NCBI RefSeq assembly: GCF_006384255.1
Contig: NZ_VCED01000007.1
Location: 62,001 to 126,000, forward strand
Direction: 5' to 3'
DNA: 64,000 nt
Origin: Haemophilus seminalis
Lineage (GTDB): Bacteria; Pseudomonadota; Gammaproteobacteria; Enterobacterales; Pasteurellaceae
The notes beneath the pieces are model-generated. The model ran no database searches. It was not told the DNA's origin and saw only the letters and a program-made list of their open reading frames with translations. How positions within the stretch are numbered: position 1 is the stretch's first letter; the number at the start of each line of letters is the position of its first letter. Below are positions 55,548 to 64,000 of the stretch, in pieces. A program made the position numbers and the translations under genes.

Positions 55548-55663
55548 TGTTCAGTAACATAATTTCCGTCAAGTGATTGCTTGATATTCATAAAGTTCCT
55601 AAATAAAATAATCATAAATATAGCTAAACTACTTTCCTGCCACCCGTTTCGGGTGGTTTTTTT
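55548..55663 (+). ncRNA. fnrS: FNR-dependent small RNA, FnrS-like
   Basis: The predicted transcript of about 116 bases runs from the FNR promoter to a strong terminator (CCACCCG/CGGGTGG, 55640-55656, then seven T). It contains no plausible ORF. Its 5' part CGTCAAGTGAT resembles CGTCAAGCGAT of E. coli FnrS (about 120 nt), and it forms a small TCAAG/CTTGA stem (55569-55584). An unstructured A/U-rich middle with pyrimidine stretches follows, as expected for an Hfq-bound regulator. FnrS represses aerobic-metabolism mRNAs when oxygen is low. The identification as an FNR-driven RNA is stronger than the homology claim, which rests on memory of the E. coli sequence. Confidence 0.6.
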
Positions 55664-55744
55664 ATCTAAAATAATATGCAGCGAGTTCTTGAACAATCGT
55701 GAATTTAACTTTTAGTATGCAGAGCATATCAGTTAAGTATCTTT

Positions 55745-57556
55745 TTATAGATTCTCTTTAGTTTCTTTTGAATTATACATATCTTCAATTTGCTTACGAT
55801 AACGTTCTAAAATCACTTTTCTACGCAATTTTAATGTTGGTGTAATTTCACCTAATTTGATGCTGAATGCTTGAGAAAGTAACGTGAATTTTTTTACTTG
55901 CTCGAAATGAGCCAATTCTTTTTGCACCGTATTAATACGTTGCTCAAACATTTTCAGAATTTCAGAATTTTTTAATAATTCTAAACGGTCATGATATTTA
56001 ATATTGAGCTGTTTAGCGTACTCTTCCAAACTATCAAAGCAAGGCACAATAAGTGCAGATACATATTTTTTCGCATCGGCGATGATCGCAATTTGTTCGA
56101 TAAATTTATCTTTACCGATTTTGCTTTCGATATATTGCGGTGCTATATATTTTCCATTTGAGGTTTTCATTAATTCTTTAATACGATCGGTAATAAATAA
56201 ATTCCCTTGTTCGTCAAATTCTCCCGCATCGCCAGTTTTTAGGAAACCATCTTCTGTAAAGGCTTGAGCCGTTTCTTCTGGCTTCTTGTAATAGCCTTTC
56301 ATCACCATTCCGCCACGCACGAGGATTTCATTATTTTCCCCAATTTTAACTTCTGCTTTTGGCATGAGTGTGCCGATTGAATTTGGGTTAAATTGGAAAT
56401 CATGCCAGCAAGAAACGGTTGCAGTTGTTTCTGTCATGCCATAGCCTAATTTGATGTTGATGCCAATAGCATGGAAAAATAGCCCAATAGCCGGTTCTAA
56501 TTTTGCTCCTCCGCAAGGCATCATTTTTATACGCCCTCCCAATAATTGGCGAAGTTTTGAGAGCACTAATTTATCTGCCAAAGCAAATTGTTTTTTCAAT
56601 AAGAATGGAATTGCTTTGTTATTCGCACGTAAATCAAAATGTTTTTGTCCTACGGAAATTGCCCAATGGAACATTATTTGGCGAAGTTTTGGGGCTTTTT
56701 GAACTTTATCCAATACCGCGGCATAAATTTTTTCGTAAAAACGTGGTACGGCACACATTAAAGTTGGGCGAATTTCCGTTAAAGCTGACCGCACTTGATT
56801 GGTATCTTCTAAATAGCAAAGTATTGCACCTTTATGAAGAATATAAGCCGCCCATGCCCGTTCAAAAATATGAGAGAACGGTAAGAAAGAAAGTGAAATA
56901 TCCTGATCTGTCACATTAAGTGAAAGATCATGCGTTTCTAATTGGTGAGCGAGATTAGCGTAATCTAACATGACACCTTTAGGCTCTCCAGTGGTGCCAG
57001 AGGTATAAATAATCGTAAATAAATCCGATAATTGTTTTTGGTTTAAGCGTTGGGTTAGTTCATCTTGTTGGGCGTTTGAACCTGTTTCAATAAAACTTTC
57101 CCAAGTGCAAGAAAGAGGATCTTGTTGTAATTGAATGGTGGATTTCATTGCCACGATTTTTTGTAATTGTGGACAATGATGAACAATTTCCAATGCTTGA
57201 TCGTATTGCTCTTGATCGCCGACGAATAGAATTTTTATATCGGCGTGATTTAGGATAAATTCTGCTTGCTGGGATGTATTGGTTGCGTAAATAGGTACTG
57301 TAATTGCTCGAATTTGTAAGGTCGCAATATCAGCTATCGTCCAACGTTCCATATTATGGGCAAAAATGGCGATTTTATCTTGCACGTCAATATTGTGAGC
57401 AAGCAATGCACGAGAAAGTTGATTGAGTTGTTCTTGAAAATTTTTCCAAGAGATGTCTCTCCACAAGCCGTGTTCTTTATAGCGAAGTGCGGTCATATTT
57501 GCACGAGTTTTGGCTTGTTGTTGAATACGATGAACAAAATGGAGATCGAGATTCAT
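55745..57556 (-). CDS. Long-chain acyl-CoA synthetase (AMP-forming)
   Basis: This 603-residue ANL-superfamily ligase activates fatty acids with ATP and CoA. The P-loop [12 protein letters not shown], the motif [13 protein letters not shown], the hinge region [22 protein letters not shown] and GKYIAP are all visible. I choose the ATG at 57554-57556, which has AGGG five bases away, over an ATG eight codons upstream without a ribosome site. It is of the FAA1/FadD15 type (about 600 residues) and not E. coli FadD. Uptake sequences lie at 56789-56797 and 57485-57493. Confidence 0.88.
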   Translation of the reverse strand: MNLDLHFVHRIQQQAKTRANMTALRYKEHGLWRDISWKNFQEQLNQLSRALLAHNIDVQDKIAIFAHNMERWTIADIATLQIRAITVPIYATNTSQQAEFILNHADIKILFVGDQEQYDQALEIVHHCPQLQKIVAMKSTIQLQQDPLSCTWESFIETGSNAQQDELTQRLNQKQLSDLFTIIYTSGTTGEPKGVMLDYANLAHQLETHDLSLNVTDQDISLSFLPFSHIFERAWAAYILHKGAILCYLEDTNQVRSALTEIRPTLMCAVPRFYEKIYAAVLDKVQKAPKLRQIMFHWAISVGQKHFDLRANNKAIPFLLKKQFALADKLVLSKLRQLLGGRIKMMPCGGAKLEPAIGLFFHAIGINIKLGYGMTETTATVSCWHDFQFNPNSIGTLMPKAEVKIGENNEILVRGGMVMKGYYKKPEETAQAFTEDGFLKTGDAGEFDEQGNLFITDRIKELMKTSNGKYIAPQYIESKIGKDKFIEQIAIIADAKKYVSALIVPCFDSLEEYAKQLNIKYHDRLELLKNSEILKMFEQRINTVQKELAHFEQVKKFTLLSQAFSIKLGEITPTLKLRRKVILERYRKQIEDMYNSKETKENL

Positions 57557-57704
57557 ATTAACCCTATTTTTTGAATTCATTGAGCGAACAGTTGTGCGCT
57601 AATATAATCTTAAATAGGAATAAAAGCTAGAAGAATATTGATCGTTTTAAATTATTTTTAGTGATCCCTTGTTCATTTTTAGATCGTAAACTAAATTTTA
57701 GGTA

Positions 57705-57730
57705 ATAAAAAACCGCTCCGAAGAGCGGTT
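57705..57730 (-). terminator. gapA terminator
   Basis: AACCGCTC and GAGCGGTT enclose CGAA. On the minus strand a run of six T follows. Confidence 0.9.
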
Positions 57731-57749
57731 AATTTTTTCAAAGTTTTAA

Positions 57750-58787
<1,038 letters not shown>

Positions 58788-58892
58788 TTAAGTTAAACAA
58801 ATCTGTTTGCTTTGAGTAATACTGCTCACTCAGTAAGACAGCGCACAGAGTATAGCACGAGCATTTTTATAAAACTATAAACCCTACTACTT

Positions 58893-58914
58893 TTTTGTGA
58901 TCTATATCAAATCA
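58893..58914. promoter_or_regulatory. CRP site in the gapA/gmk gap
   Basis: TTTTGTGATCTATATCAAAT matches the CRP consensus TGTGATCTAGATCACA at most core positions. Its centre lies about 58 bases upstream of the likely gapA start site, close to the class I position. Confidence 0.6.
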
Positions 58915-59018
58915 TGATTAGAATGAAAAAGTATCGTAAAAAATCACTGCACTTTTGATGATTTTTATAGAGAAATCTGCATAATAGACTGAAATTGTTA
59001 GAGAAGGTTAAATGTTCT

Positions 59019-59645
59019 ATGTCTCAAGGTAATCTTTATATTTTGTCTGCACCAAGTGGTGCGGGAAAATCTTCATTAATTTCAGCATTATTGGCATCAG
59101 ATAGCTCAACTCAAAAAATGGTTTCTGTGTCACATACGACTCGTGCTCCACGCCCGGGTGAAGTTGAAGGCATACATTATTATTTTGTATCAAAAGAAGA
59201 GTTTGAATCACTCATTGAGCAAGATTTATTTCTAGAATATGCCAAAGTTTTTGGTGGAAATTATTATGGAACCTCTTTACCTGCGATTGAAGAAAATTTA
59301 GCAAAAGGTATTGATGTATTTTTAGATATTGATTGGCAAGGCGCTCAACAAATCCGTAAAAAAGTGCCTTCGGTAAAAAGCATTTTTATTTTACCGCCTT
59401 CATTGCCAGAGTTAGAACGTCGTTTAATTGGTCGTGGGCAAGATAGTGAAGAGGTTATCGCTGAACGAATGTCAAAAGCGATAAGTGAAATTTCGCATTA
59501 TGACGAATATGATTATGTCATTGTGAATGATGATTTTGAGAAAGCATTAAAAGATTTGCAAAGTATTTTGCAATCGGAACGCTTAACAAAAGCTTATCAA
59601 CAAAAACAAAATGCAATGTTAATTCAACAGCTACTAGCAAAATAG
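59019..59645 (+). CDS. gmk: Guanylate kinase
   Basis: This 208-residue kinase converts GMP to GDP. The P-loop [11 protein letters not shown] is at residues 8-18, and the GMP-binding stretch is [21 protein letters not shown] start at the ATG at 59019 ([10 protein letters not shown]), matching E. coli Gmk, rather than a TTG eight codons upstream. It begins the gmk-rpoZ-spoT-recG run, in the E. coli order. Confidence 0.95.
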   Translation: MSQGNLYILSAPSGAGKSSLISALLASDSSTQKMVSVSHTTRAPRPGEVEGIHYYFVSKEEFESLIEQDLFLEYAKVFGGNYYGTSLPAIEENLAKGIDVFLDIDWQGAQQIRKKVPSVKSIFILPPSLPELERRLIGRGQDSEEVIAERMSKAISEISHYDEYDYVIVNDDFEKALKDLQSILQSERLTKAYQQKQNAMLIQQLLAK

Positions 59646-59707
59646 GGCGAAATTGAGTATTATAACGCCCTTTCAATAGAGTAATTTTTGACAAATCGGA
59701 GTAAATT

Positions 59708-59974
59708 ATGGCTCGTGTTACTGTGCAAGATGCAGTAGAAAAAATTGGTAACCGTTTTGATTTAATTTTAACGGCTGCGCGTCGTGCAAGACAATTACAA
59801 CTTAACCAAAGTGCGCCGTTAGTGCCAGAAGATAATGACAAACCAACAGTAATCGCATTGCGTGAAATCGAAAAAGGTTTGATTAATCAAGATATTATGG
59901 ATGCACAAGAATTCCAAGAAATGGCTAAAGTGCAAGAAACAGAAGAAGCAGCTGTTGCATTAATTACAGAGTAA
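59708..59974 (+). CDS. rpoZ: RNA polymerase omega subunit
   Basis: This 88-residue protein with [30 protein letters not shown] is the canonical omega start. Omega helps assemble the beta-prime subunit and forms part of a ppGpp-binding site, and spoT follows directly. GGAG lies before the ATG. Confidence 0.96.
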   Translation: MARVTVQDAVEKIGNRFDLILTAARRARQLQLNQSAPLVPEDNDKPTVIALREIEKGLINQDIMDAQEFQEMAKVQETEEAAVALITE

Positions 59975-59981
59975 TCTTTTA

Positions 59982-60020
59982 AAAGTGCGGTAAAAAATCA
60001 CGATATTTTAACCGCACTTT
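59982..60020. repeat. Inverted pair of uptake sequences between rpoZ and spoT
   Basis: AAAGTGCGGT (59982-59991) and ACCGCACTTT (60011-60020) form a perfect 10-base stem with a 19-base loop. Both arms are full uptake sequences. Only a mixed CTCTTTC follows, so termination would be partial. Confidence 0.85.
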
Positions 60021-60046
60021 CTCTTTCAATAATAAGTAGGTCTCCT

Positions 60047-62161
60047 TTGGAACTGTTTGCGGATTTAGATCGAATTATTCAAGGGTATTTGCCCGCAGAT
60101 AAAATTGAACTCATCAAGCGTGCGTTTGTGATTGCGAGAGATGCGCACGAAGGACAATTTCGCTCCAGCGGCGAACCTTACATTACCCATCCTGTTGCGG
60201 TAGCCTCCATTATTGCTCAACTACACTTAGATCACGAAGCGGTAATGGCTGCGCTTTTGCACGATGTTATTGAAGATACACCTTATACGGAAGAACAACT
60301 TAAAGAAGAGTTCGGGGCCAGTGTGGCTGAAATTGTGGATGGTGTATCAAAACTCGATAAGTTGAAATTTCGTACTCGCCAAGAAGCACAAGTCGAGAAT
60401 TTTCGCAAAATGATTTTAGCGATGACGCGTGATATTCGTGTTGTGTTAATCAAGCTTGCTGACCGCACACATAATATGCGCACGCTTGGTTCGTTACGAC
60501 CGGATAAACGCCGCCGTATTGCGAAAGAAACGCTTGAAATCTATTGTCCGCTTGCTCATCGTTTAGGTATTGAGCATATCAAAAATGAATTAGAAGACTT
60601 ATCTTTTCAAGCAATGCATCCACATCGTTATGAGGTGTTGAAAAAACTCATTGATGTGGCGCGTAGTAATCGACAAGATTTAATCGAACGTATTTCACAA
60701 GAGATTAAAGTGCGGTTAGAAAACGCAGGCATTTTTGCCCGAGTGTGGGGACGTGAAAAACACCTTTACAAGATCTATCAAAAAATGCGCATAAAGGATC
60801 AAGAATTCCACTCTATTATGGATATTTATGCGTTCCGTGTGATTGTAAAAAATGTGGATGATTGTTATCGCGTTTTAGGTCAAATGCATAATCTTTATAA
60901 GCCACGCCCTGGTCGAGTAAAGGATTATATCGCGGTACCTAAAGCAAATGGCTATCAATCTTTGCAAACTTCAATGATTGGGCCTAAAGGTGTTCCCGTA
61001 GAAGTTCATATCCATACTGAGGATATGGAACAAGTCGCTGAAATGGGAATTACGGCGCATTGGGTTTATAAAGAAAATGGTAAAAACGATAGTACAACCG
61101 CACAAATTCGTGCACAACGCTGGCTGCAAAGTTTGGTCGAAATTCAACAAAGTGTAGGGAACTCGTTTGAGTTTATTGAGAATGTAAAATCAGAGTTTTT
61201 TCCAAAAGAAATTTATGTTTTTACGCCAAAAGGTCGAATTGTTGAATTGCCAATGGGCGCAACGGCAGTAGATTTTGCTTATGCCGTGCATTCAGATGTG
61301 GGGAATACTTGTGTTGGTGTGACCGTTGAACATAAACCTTATCCGCTTTCGCAAGCCCTTGAGTCTGGTCAAACGGTCAATATCATCACCGATCCAAATG
61401 CGCATCCTGAAGCCACATGGTTAAATTTCGTGGTAACGGCTCGTGCAAAAACACGGATTCGCCATTACCTCAAACAGCGTTGTGAAGAGGATGCAGTGAA
61501 ATTAGGTGAAGTTGAACTTAATGCAGCATTACAGCCTCATAATTTAGGTGATTTTTCTATTCAACAAATTAGAACGGTACTAGATGCTTTAGCGCTTTCT
61601 TCTTTAGATGAACTATTACGAGAAATTGGTTTAGGCAATCAGTCTGCCACCATCATTGCGCATCAATTTGTGGGCGTGCCGTTAGAATCTGCTAATACTC
61701 AGAATTTTGAATTTGAATCAAAAATACTCACTATTGCACCAATGCAAGTTGGCAAAACACAATTTGCTCAATGTTGCCATCCAATTCCTGGTGATCCTAT
61801 TGTGGGATGTTGTACACAAGAAAACACAGTAGTGGTACACCATCAACATTGTGCAAGTTTGAAAAATGCTTGTCGCCAATCGTTGGCTAAATGGGATAAC
61901 GTTCAAAGTGCGGCAAATTTTGAGGCAGAATTACAAATAGAAATATTGAATGAGCAGAATGCCTTGCTTAGTTTAATGACCGCAATTTCTGCGAGCGAAA
62001 GTAGTCTTCAAAATATTTGGACGGAAGAATTAGAGAACAATTTATTGCTTGTGATTTTGCAGGTTTGTGTAAAAGATATCAAACACCTTGCCAATATCGT
62101 TCATCGCATTAAAGGCATTACTGGCGTCGTTAATGTCAAACGCAATATTAATGAGCTATGA
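60047..62161 (+). CDS. spoT: Bifunctional (p)ppGpp synthetase/hydrolase SpoT
   Basis: This 704-residue alarmone enzyme has an N-terminal HD hydrolase domain (HPVAVASIIAQ...LLHDVIEDT) and a synthetase domain (RPGRVKDYIAVPKANGYQSLQT). The TGS domain is about residues 385-445 and a C-terminal ACT domain follows. The length equals E. coli SpoT (702). The start is TTG at 60047 with AGG before it, as in E. coli where the start is also TTG. The stop overlaps the recG start (ATGA). An uptake sequence lies at 60708-60716. Confidence 0.95.
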   Translation: MELFADLDRIIQGYLPADKIELIKRAFVIARDAHEGQFRSSGEPYITHPVAVASIIAQLHLDHEAVMAALLHDVIEDTPYTEEQLKEEFGASVAEIVDGVSKLDKLKFRTRQEAQVENFRKMILAMTRDIRVVLIKLADRTHNMRTLGSLRPDKRRRIAKETLEIYCPLAHRLGIEHIKNELEDLSFQAMHPHRYEVLKKLIDVARSNRQDLIERISQEIKVRLENAGIFARVWGREKHLYKIYQKMRIKDQEFHSIMDIYAFRVIVKNVDDCYRVLGQMHNLYKPRPGRVKDYIAVPKANGYQSLQTSMIGPKGVPVEVHIHTEDMEQVAEMGITAHWVYKENGKNDSTTAQIRAQRWLQSLVEIQQSVGNSFEFIENVKSEFFPKEIYVFTPKGRIVELPMGATAVDFAYAVHSDVGNTCVGVTVEHKPYPLSQALESGQTVNIITDPNAHPEATWLNFVVTARAKTRIRHYLKQRCEEDAVKLGEVELNAALQPHNLGDFSIQQIRTVLDALALSSLDELLREIGLGNQSATIIAHQFVGVPLESANTQNFEFESKILTIAPMQVGKTQFAQCCHPIPGDPIVGCCTQENTVVVHHQHCASLKNACRQSLAKWDNVQSAANFEAELQIEILNEQNALLSLMTAISASESSLQNIWTEELENNLLLVILQVCVKDIKHLANIVHRIKGITGVVNVKRNINEL

Positions 62162-64000
62162 GCCTTGAACTTCTCGATGCCGTACCTTTGACCAGCCTCT
62201 CTGGTGTTGGTGCGGCCATTTCTAATAAACTGGCTAAAATCGGCATTCATAACTTGCAAGATTTACTCTTTCATTTACCTATTCGCTATGAAGATCGTAC
62301 ACGAATTACGCCAATCGCTAATCTTCGCCCCGAACAATATTTTACCATTGAAGGAATTGTACAAACCTGTGAAGTCGTTTTTGGCCGTCGTCCGATTTTA
62401 TTGGTTAGTCTGTCAGATGGCACATCGAAAATTATGTTACGGTTTTTCAATTTTAATGCGGGAATGCGTAATAGTTTTCAAGTTGGTGTGCGAGTAAAGG
62501 CCTTTGGAGAGGTGAAACCTGGGCGTCACATGCCAGAAATTCATCATCCAGAATATCAAATTGTGCGAGATAATGCGTCCATAGTATTGGAAGAAACCCT
62601 AACGCCAATTTATTCCACGACGGAAGGGCTCAAACAAAATTCATTACGAAAATTAACGGATCAGGCTTTGGCATTACTCGACAAAGTTCAGATTGCAGAA
62701 ATTTTGCCTAATGAATTTAATCCACATCAATATAGCTTAAAAGAGGCATTGCGATTATTACATCGTCCGCCGCCAGATATTTCATTAGAAATGTTAGAGC
62801 AAGGTAAGCATCCTGCACAACAACGCTTAATCTTTGAAGAGCTTCTGGCACATAATTTAGCTATGCAAAAAGTGCGGTTAGGAACGCAGCAATTTTCTGC
62901 CTTACCGCTACATTATCAAACAGATTTGAAACAGCGATTTTTAGCCACCTTGCCATTTCAACCAACTAATGCGCAAAAACGAGTCGTGTCGGATATTGAA
63001 CAAGATCTTATTAAAGATTATCCGATGATGCGCTTAGTGCAAGGAGATGTCGGCTCGGGAAAAACATTGGTTGCTGCATTGGCTGCTTTAACGGCAATTG
63101 ATAACTGCAAACAAGTCGCCTTAATGGCGCCAACAGAAATACTAGCAGAACAGCACGCGAATAATTTTCGACGTTGGTTTGAGCCTTTTGGCATTGAAGT
63201 TGGTTGGTTAGCCGGTAAAGTAAAAGGAAAATCAAGACAAGCGGAGCTTGAAAAAATTAAAACTGGTTCAGTACAAATGGTGGTGGGGACGCACGCTTTA
63301 TTCCAGGAAGAAGTGGAGTTTTCCGATCTAGCATTGGTGATTATTGATGAACAACATCGTTTTGGGGTGCATCAACGATTAATGTTGCGAGAGAAGGGCG
63401 AAAAAGCAGGATTTTATCCTCATCAGTTAATTATGACGGCCACGCCGATACCAAGAACGTTGGCAATGACCGTATATGCCGATTTGGATACATCAATTAT
63501 TGATGAATTGCCTCCAGGTCGTACGCCAATAACAACCGTAGTGGTTTCTGAAGAACGTCGCTCTGAAATTGTGATGCGTGTAAAAAATGCTTGTGTTAAT
63601 GAAAAACGCCAAGCCTATTGGGTGTGTACGTTAATTGATGAATCAGAGGTTTTAGAAGCTCAAGCTGCTGAAGCGATTTGGGAAGATCTAACTAAGGCAT
63701 TACCTATGTTAAATATTGGGTTAGTGCACGGGAGGATGAAACCACAAGAAAAACAAGATGTCATGATGCGTTTTAAAAATGCAGAATTGGATTTATTGGT
63801 GGCAACGACAGTGATCGAAGTAGGTGTTGATGTTCCGAATGCTAGCTTGATGATTATCGAAAATGCAGAGCGTTTAGGTTTATCGCAACTTCATCAGTTA
63901 CGAGGGCGCGTCGGTCGAGGCAGCACGGCTTCTTTTTGTGTACTAATGTATAAACCTCCGCTAGGTAAAGTTTCGCAAAAACGTTTGCAAGTGCTAAGAG
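62158..64000 (+). CDS. recG: ATP-dependent DNA helicase RecG, 5' part
   Basis: The frame is open from the ATG at 62158 to the window end, covering about 614 of the roughly 690 residues expected. The N-terminal wedge domain is visible in TSLSGVGAAISNKLAK and ARLNLPIRYEDRT-like text. Walker A is LVQGDVGSGKT, motif II is DEQHRFG (DEQH), motif III is TATPIPRT, and motif VI lies in LRGRVGRG. RecG remodels stalled forks and Holliday junctions. The start overlaps the spoT stop by four bases. An uptake sequence lies at 62870-62878. Confidence 0.95.
   Translation, partial: MSLELLDAVPLTSLSGVGAAISNKLAKIGIHNLQDLLFHLPIRYEDRTRITPIANLRPEQYFTIEGIVQTCEVVFGRRPILLVSLSDGTSKIMLRFFNFNAGMRNSFQVGVRVKAFGEVKPGRHMPEIHHPEYQIVRDNASIVLEETLTPIYSTTEGLKQNSLRKLTDQALALLDKVQIAEILPNEFNPHQYSLKEALRLLHRPPPDISLEMLEQGKHPAQQRLIFEELLAHNLAMQKVRLGTQQFSALPLHYQTDLKQRFLATLPFQPTNAQKRVVSDIEQDLIKDYPMMRLVQGDVGSGKTLVAALAALTAIDNCKQVALMAPTEILAEQHANNFRRWFEPFGIEVGWLAGKVKGKSRQAELEKIKTGSVQMVVGTHALFQEEVEFSDLALVIIDEQHRFGVHQRLMLREKGEKAGFYPHQLIMTATPIPRTLAMTVYADLDTSIIDELPPGRTPITTVVVSEERRSEIVMRVKNACVNEKRQAYWVCTLIDESEVLEAQAAEAIWEDLTKALPMLNIGLVHGRMKPQEKQDVMMRFKNAELDLLVATTVIEVGVDVPNASLMIIENAERLGLSQLHQLRGRVGRGSTASFCVLMYKPPLGKVSQKRLQVLR

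Noticed and set aside
62204-62497. 97-residue ORF inside the start of recG
   Set aside because: It is a shadow in another frame. The recG frame beginning at 62158 carries the helicase motifs.

Overview
The window is a chromosomal segment of Haemophilus influenzae or a very close relative. The evidence is AT-rich Pasteurellaceae coding sequence, at least 37 perfect copies of the 9-base Haemophilus DNA uptake sequence (AAGTGCGGT/ACCGCACTT), and neighbourhoods I recognise from H. influenzae (argR-mdh, prfB-lysS, dsbC-recJ, cmk-rpsA-ihfB-lapAB-pyrF-yciH, aceEF-lpdA, gmk-rpoZ-spoT-recG).

Layout: 0-9.7 kb is core metabolism and information processing: the purF tail, a yfcH-like gene, argR, mdh, lysS, prfB (with its programmed frameshift), dsbC, recJ, a second thioredoxin-like gene and mtn. 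The dsbC-recJ gap hides a compact minus-strand unit that looks like an Ibs-type toxin gene (promoter, structured leader, 22-codon hydrophobic ORF, terminator). 9.7-17.3 kb holds a Fur-regulated TonB-dependent receptor (Hup-like) and a lactate module (lutABC plus lactate permease). 17.6-24.3 kb is a seven-gene operon matching the Bacillus yxe cluster for S-(2-succino)cysteine breakdown. In it a fumarase/argininosuccinate-lyase-superfamily enzyme takes the place of the monooxygenase. The predicted chemistry is: import, N-acetylation, lyase cleavage to fumarate and N-acetylcysteine, then deacetylation to cysteine.

24.3-32.6 kb is core again (cmk, rpsA, ihfB, lapAB, pyrF, yciH, hda, uraA, upp). 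32.7-38.3 kb holds dnaJ, a GyrI-like protein, a MITE-like repeat, dnaK behind a sigma-32 promoter, and a DUF945 gene. 38.3-41.9 kb is a surface-lipoprotein locus: two lipoproteins and a Slam-type outer-membrane translocon broken by an in-frame UGA, with an A14 tract upstream. 42.0-51.1 kb holds mgsA, the pyruvate dehydrogenase operon and an alkaline-phosphatase-superfamily membrane enzyme. 51.2-57.6 kb holds uvrB, a DnaA-box cluster, tRNA-Asn, a nickel/cobalt exporter pair, an FNR-box-driven small RNA resembling FnrS, and an acyl-CoA synthetase. 57.7-64.0 kb holds gapA, gmk, rpoZ, spoT and the first part of recG.

Carbon and redox themes recur: CRP-like sites precede mdh, lctP and gapA/gmk, an ArcA-type box precedes aceE, and a perfect FNR box precedes the small RNA. 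Compared with the Rd gene order as I remember it, the segment shows three junctions (upp/dnaJ, lpdA/sulfatase-like gene, DUF1007/fadD) that suggest inversions or translocations.
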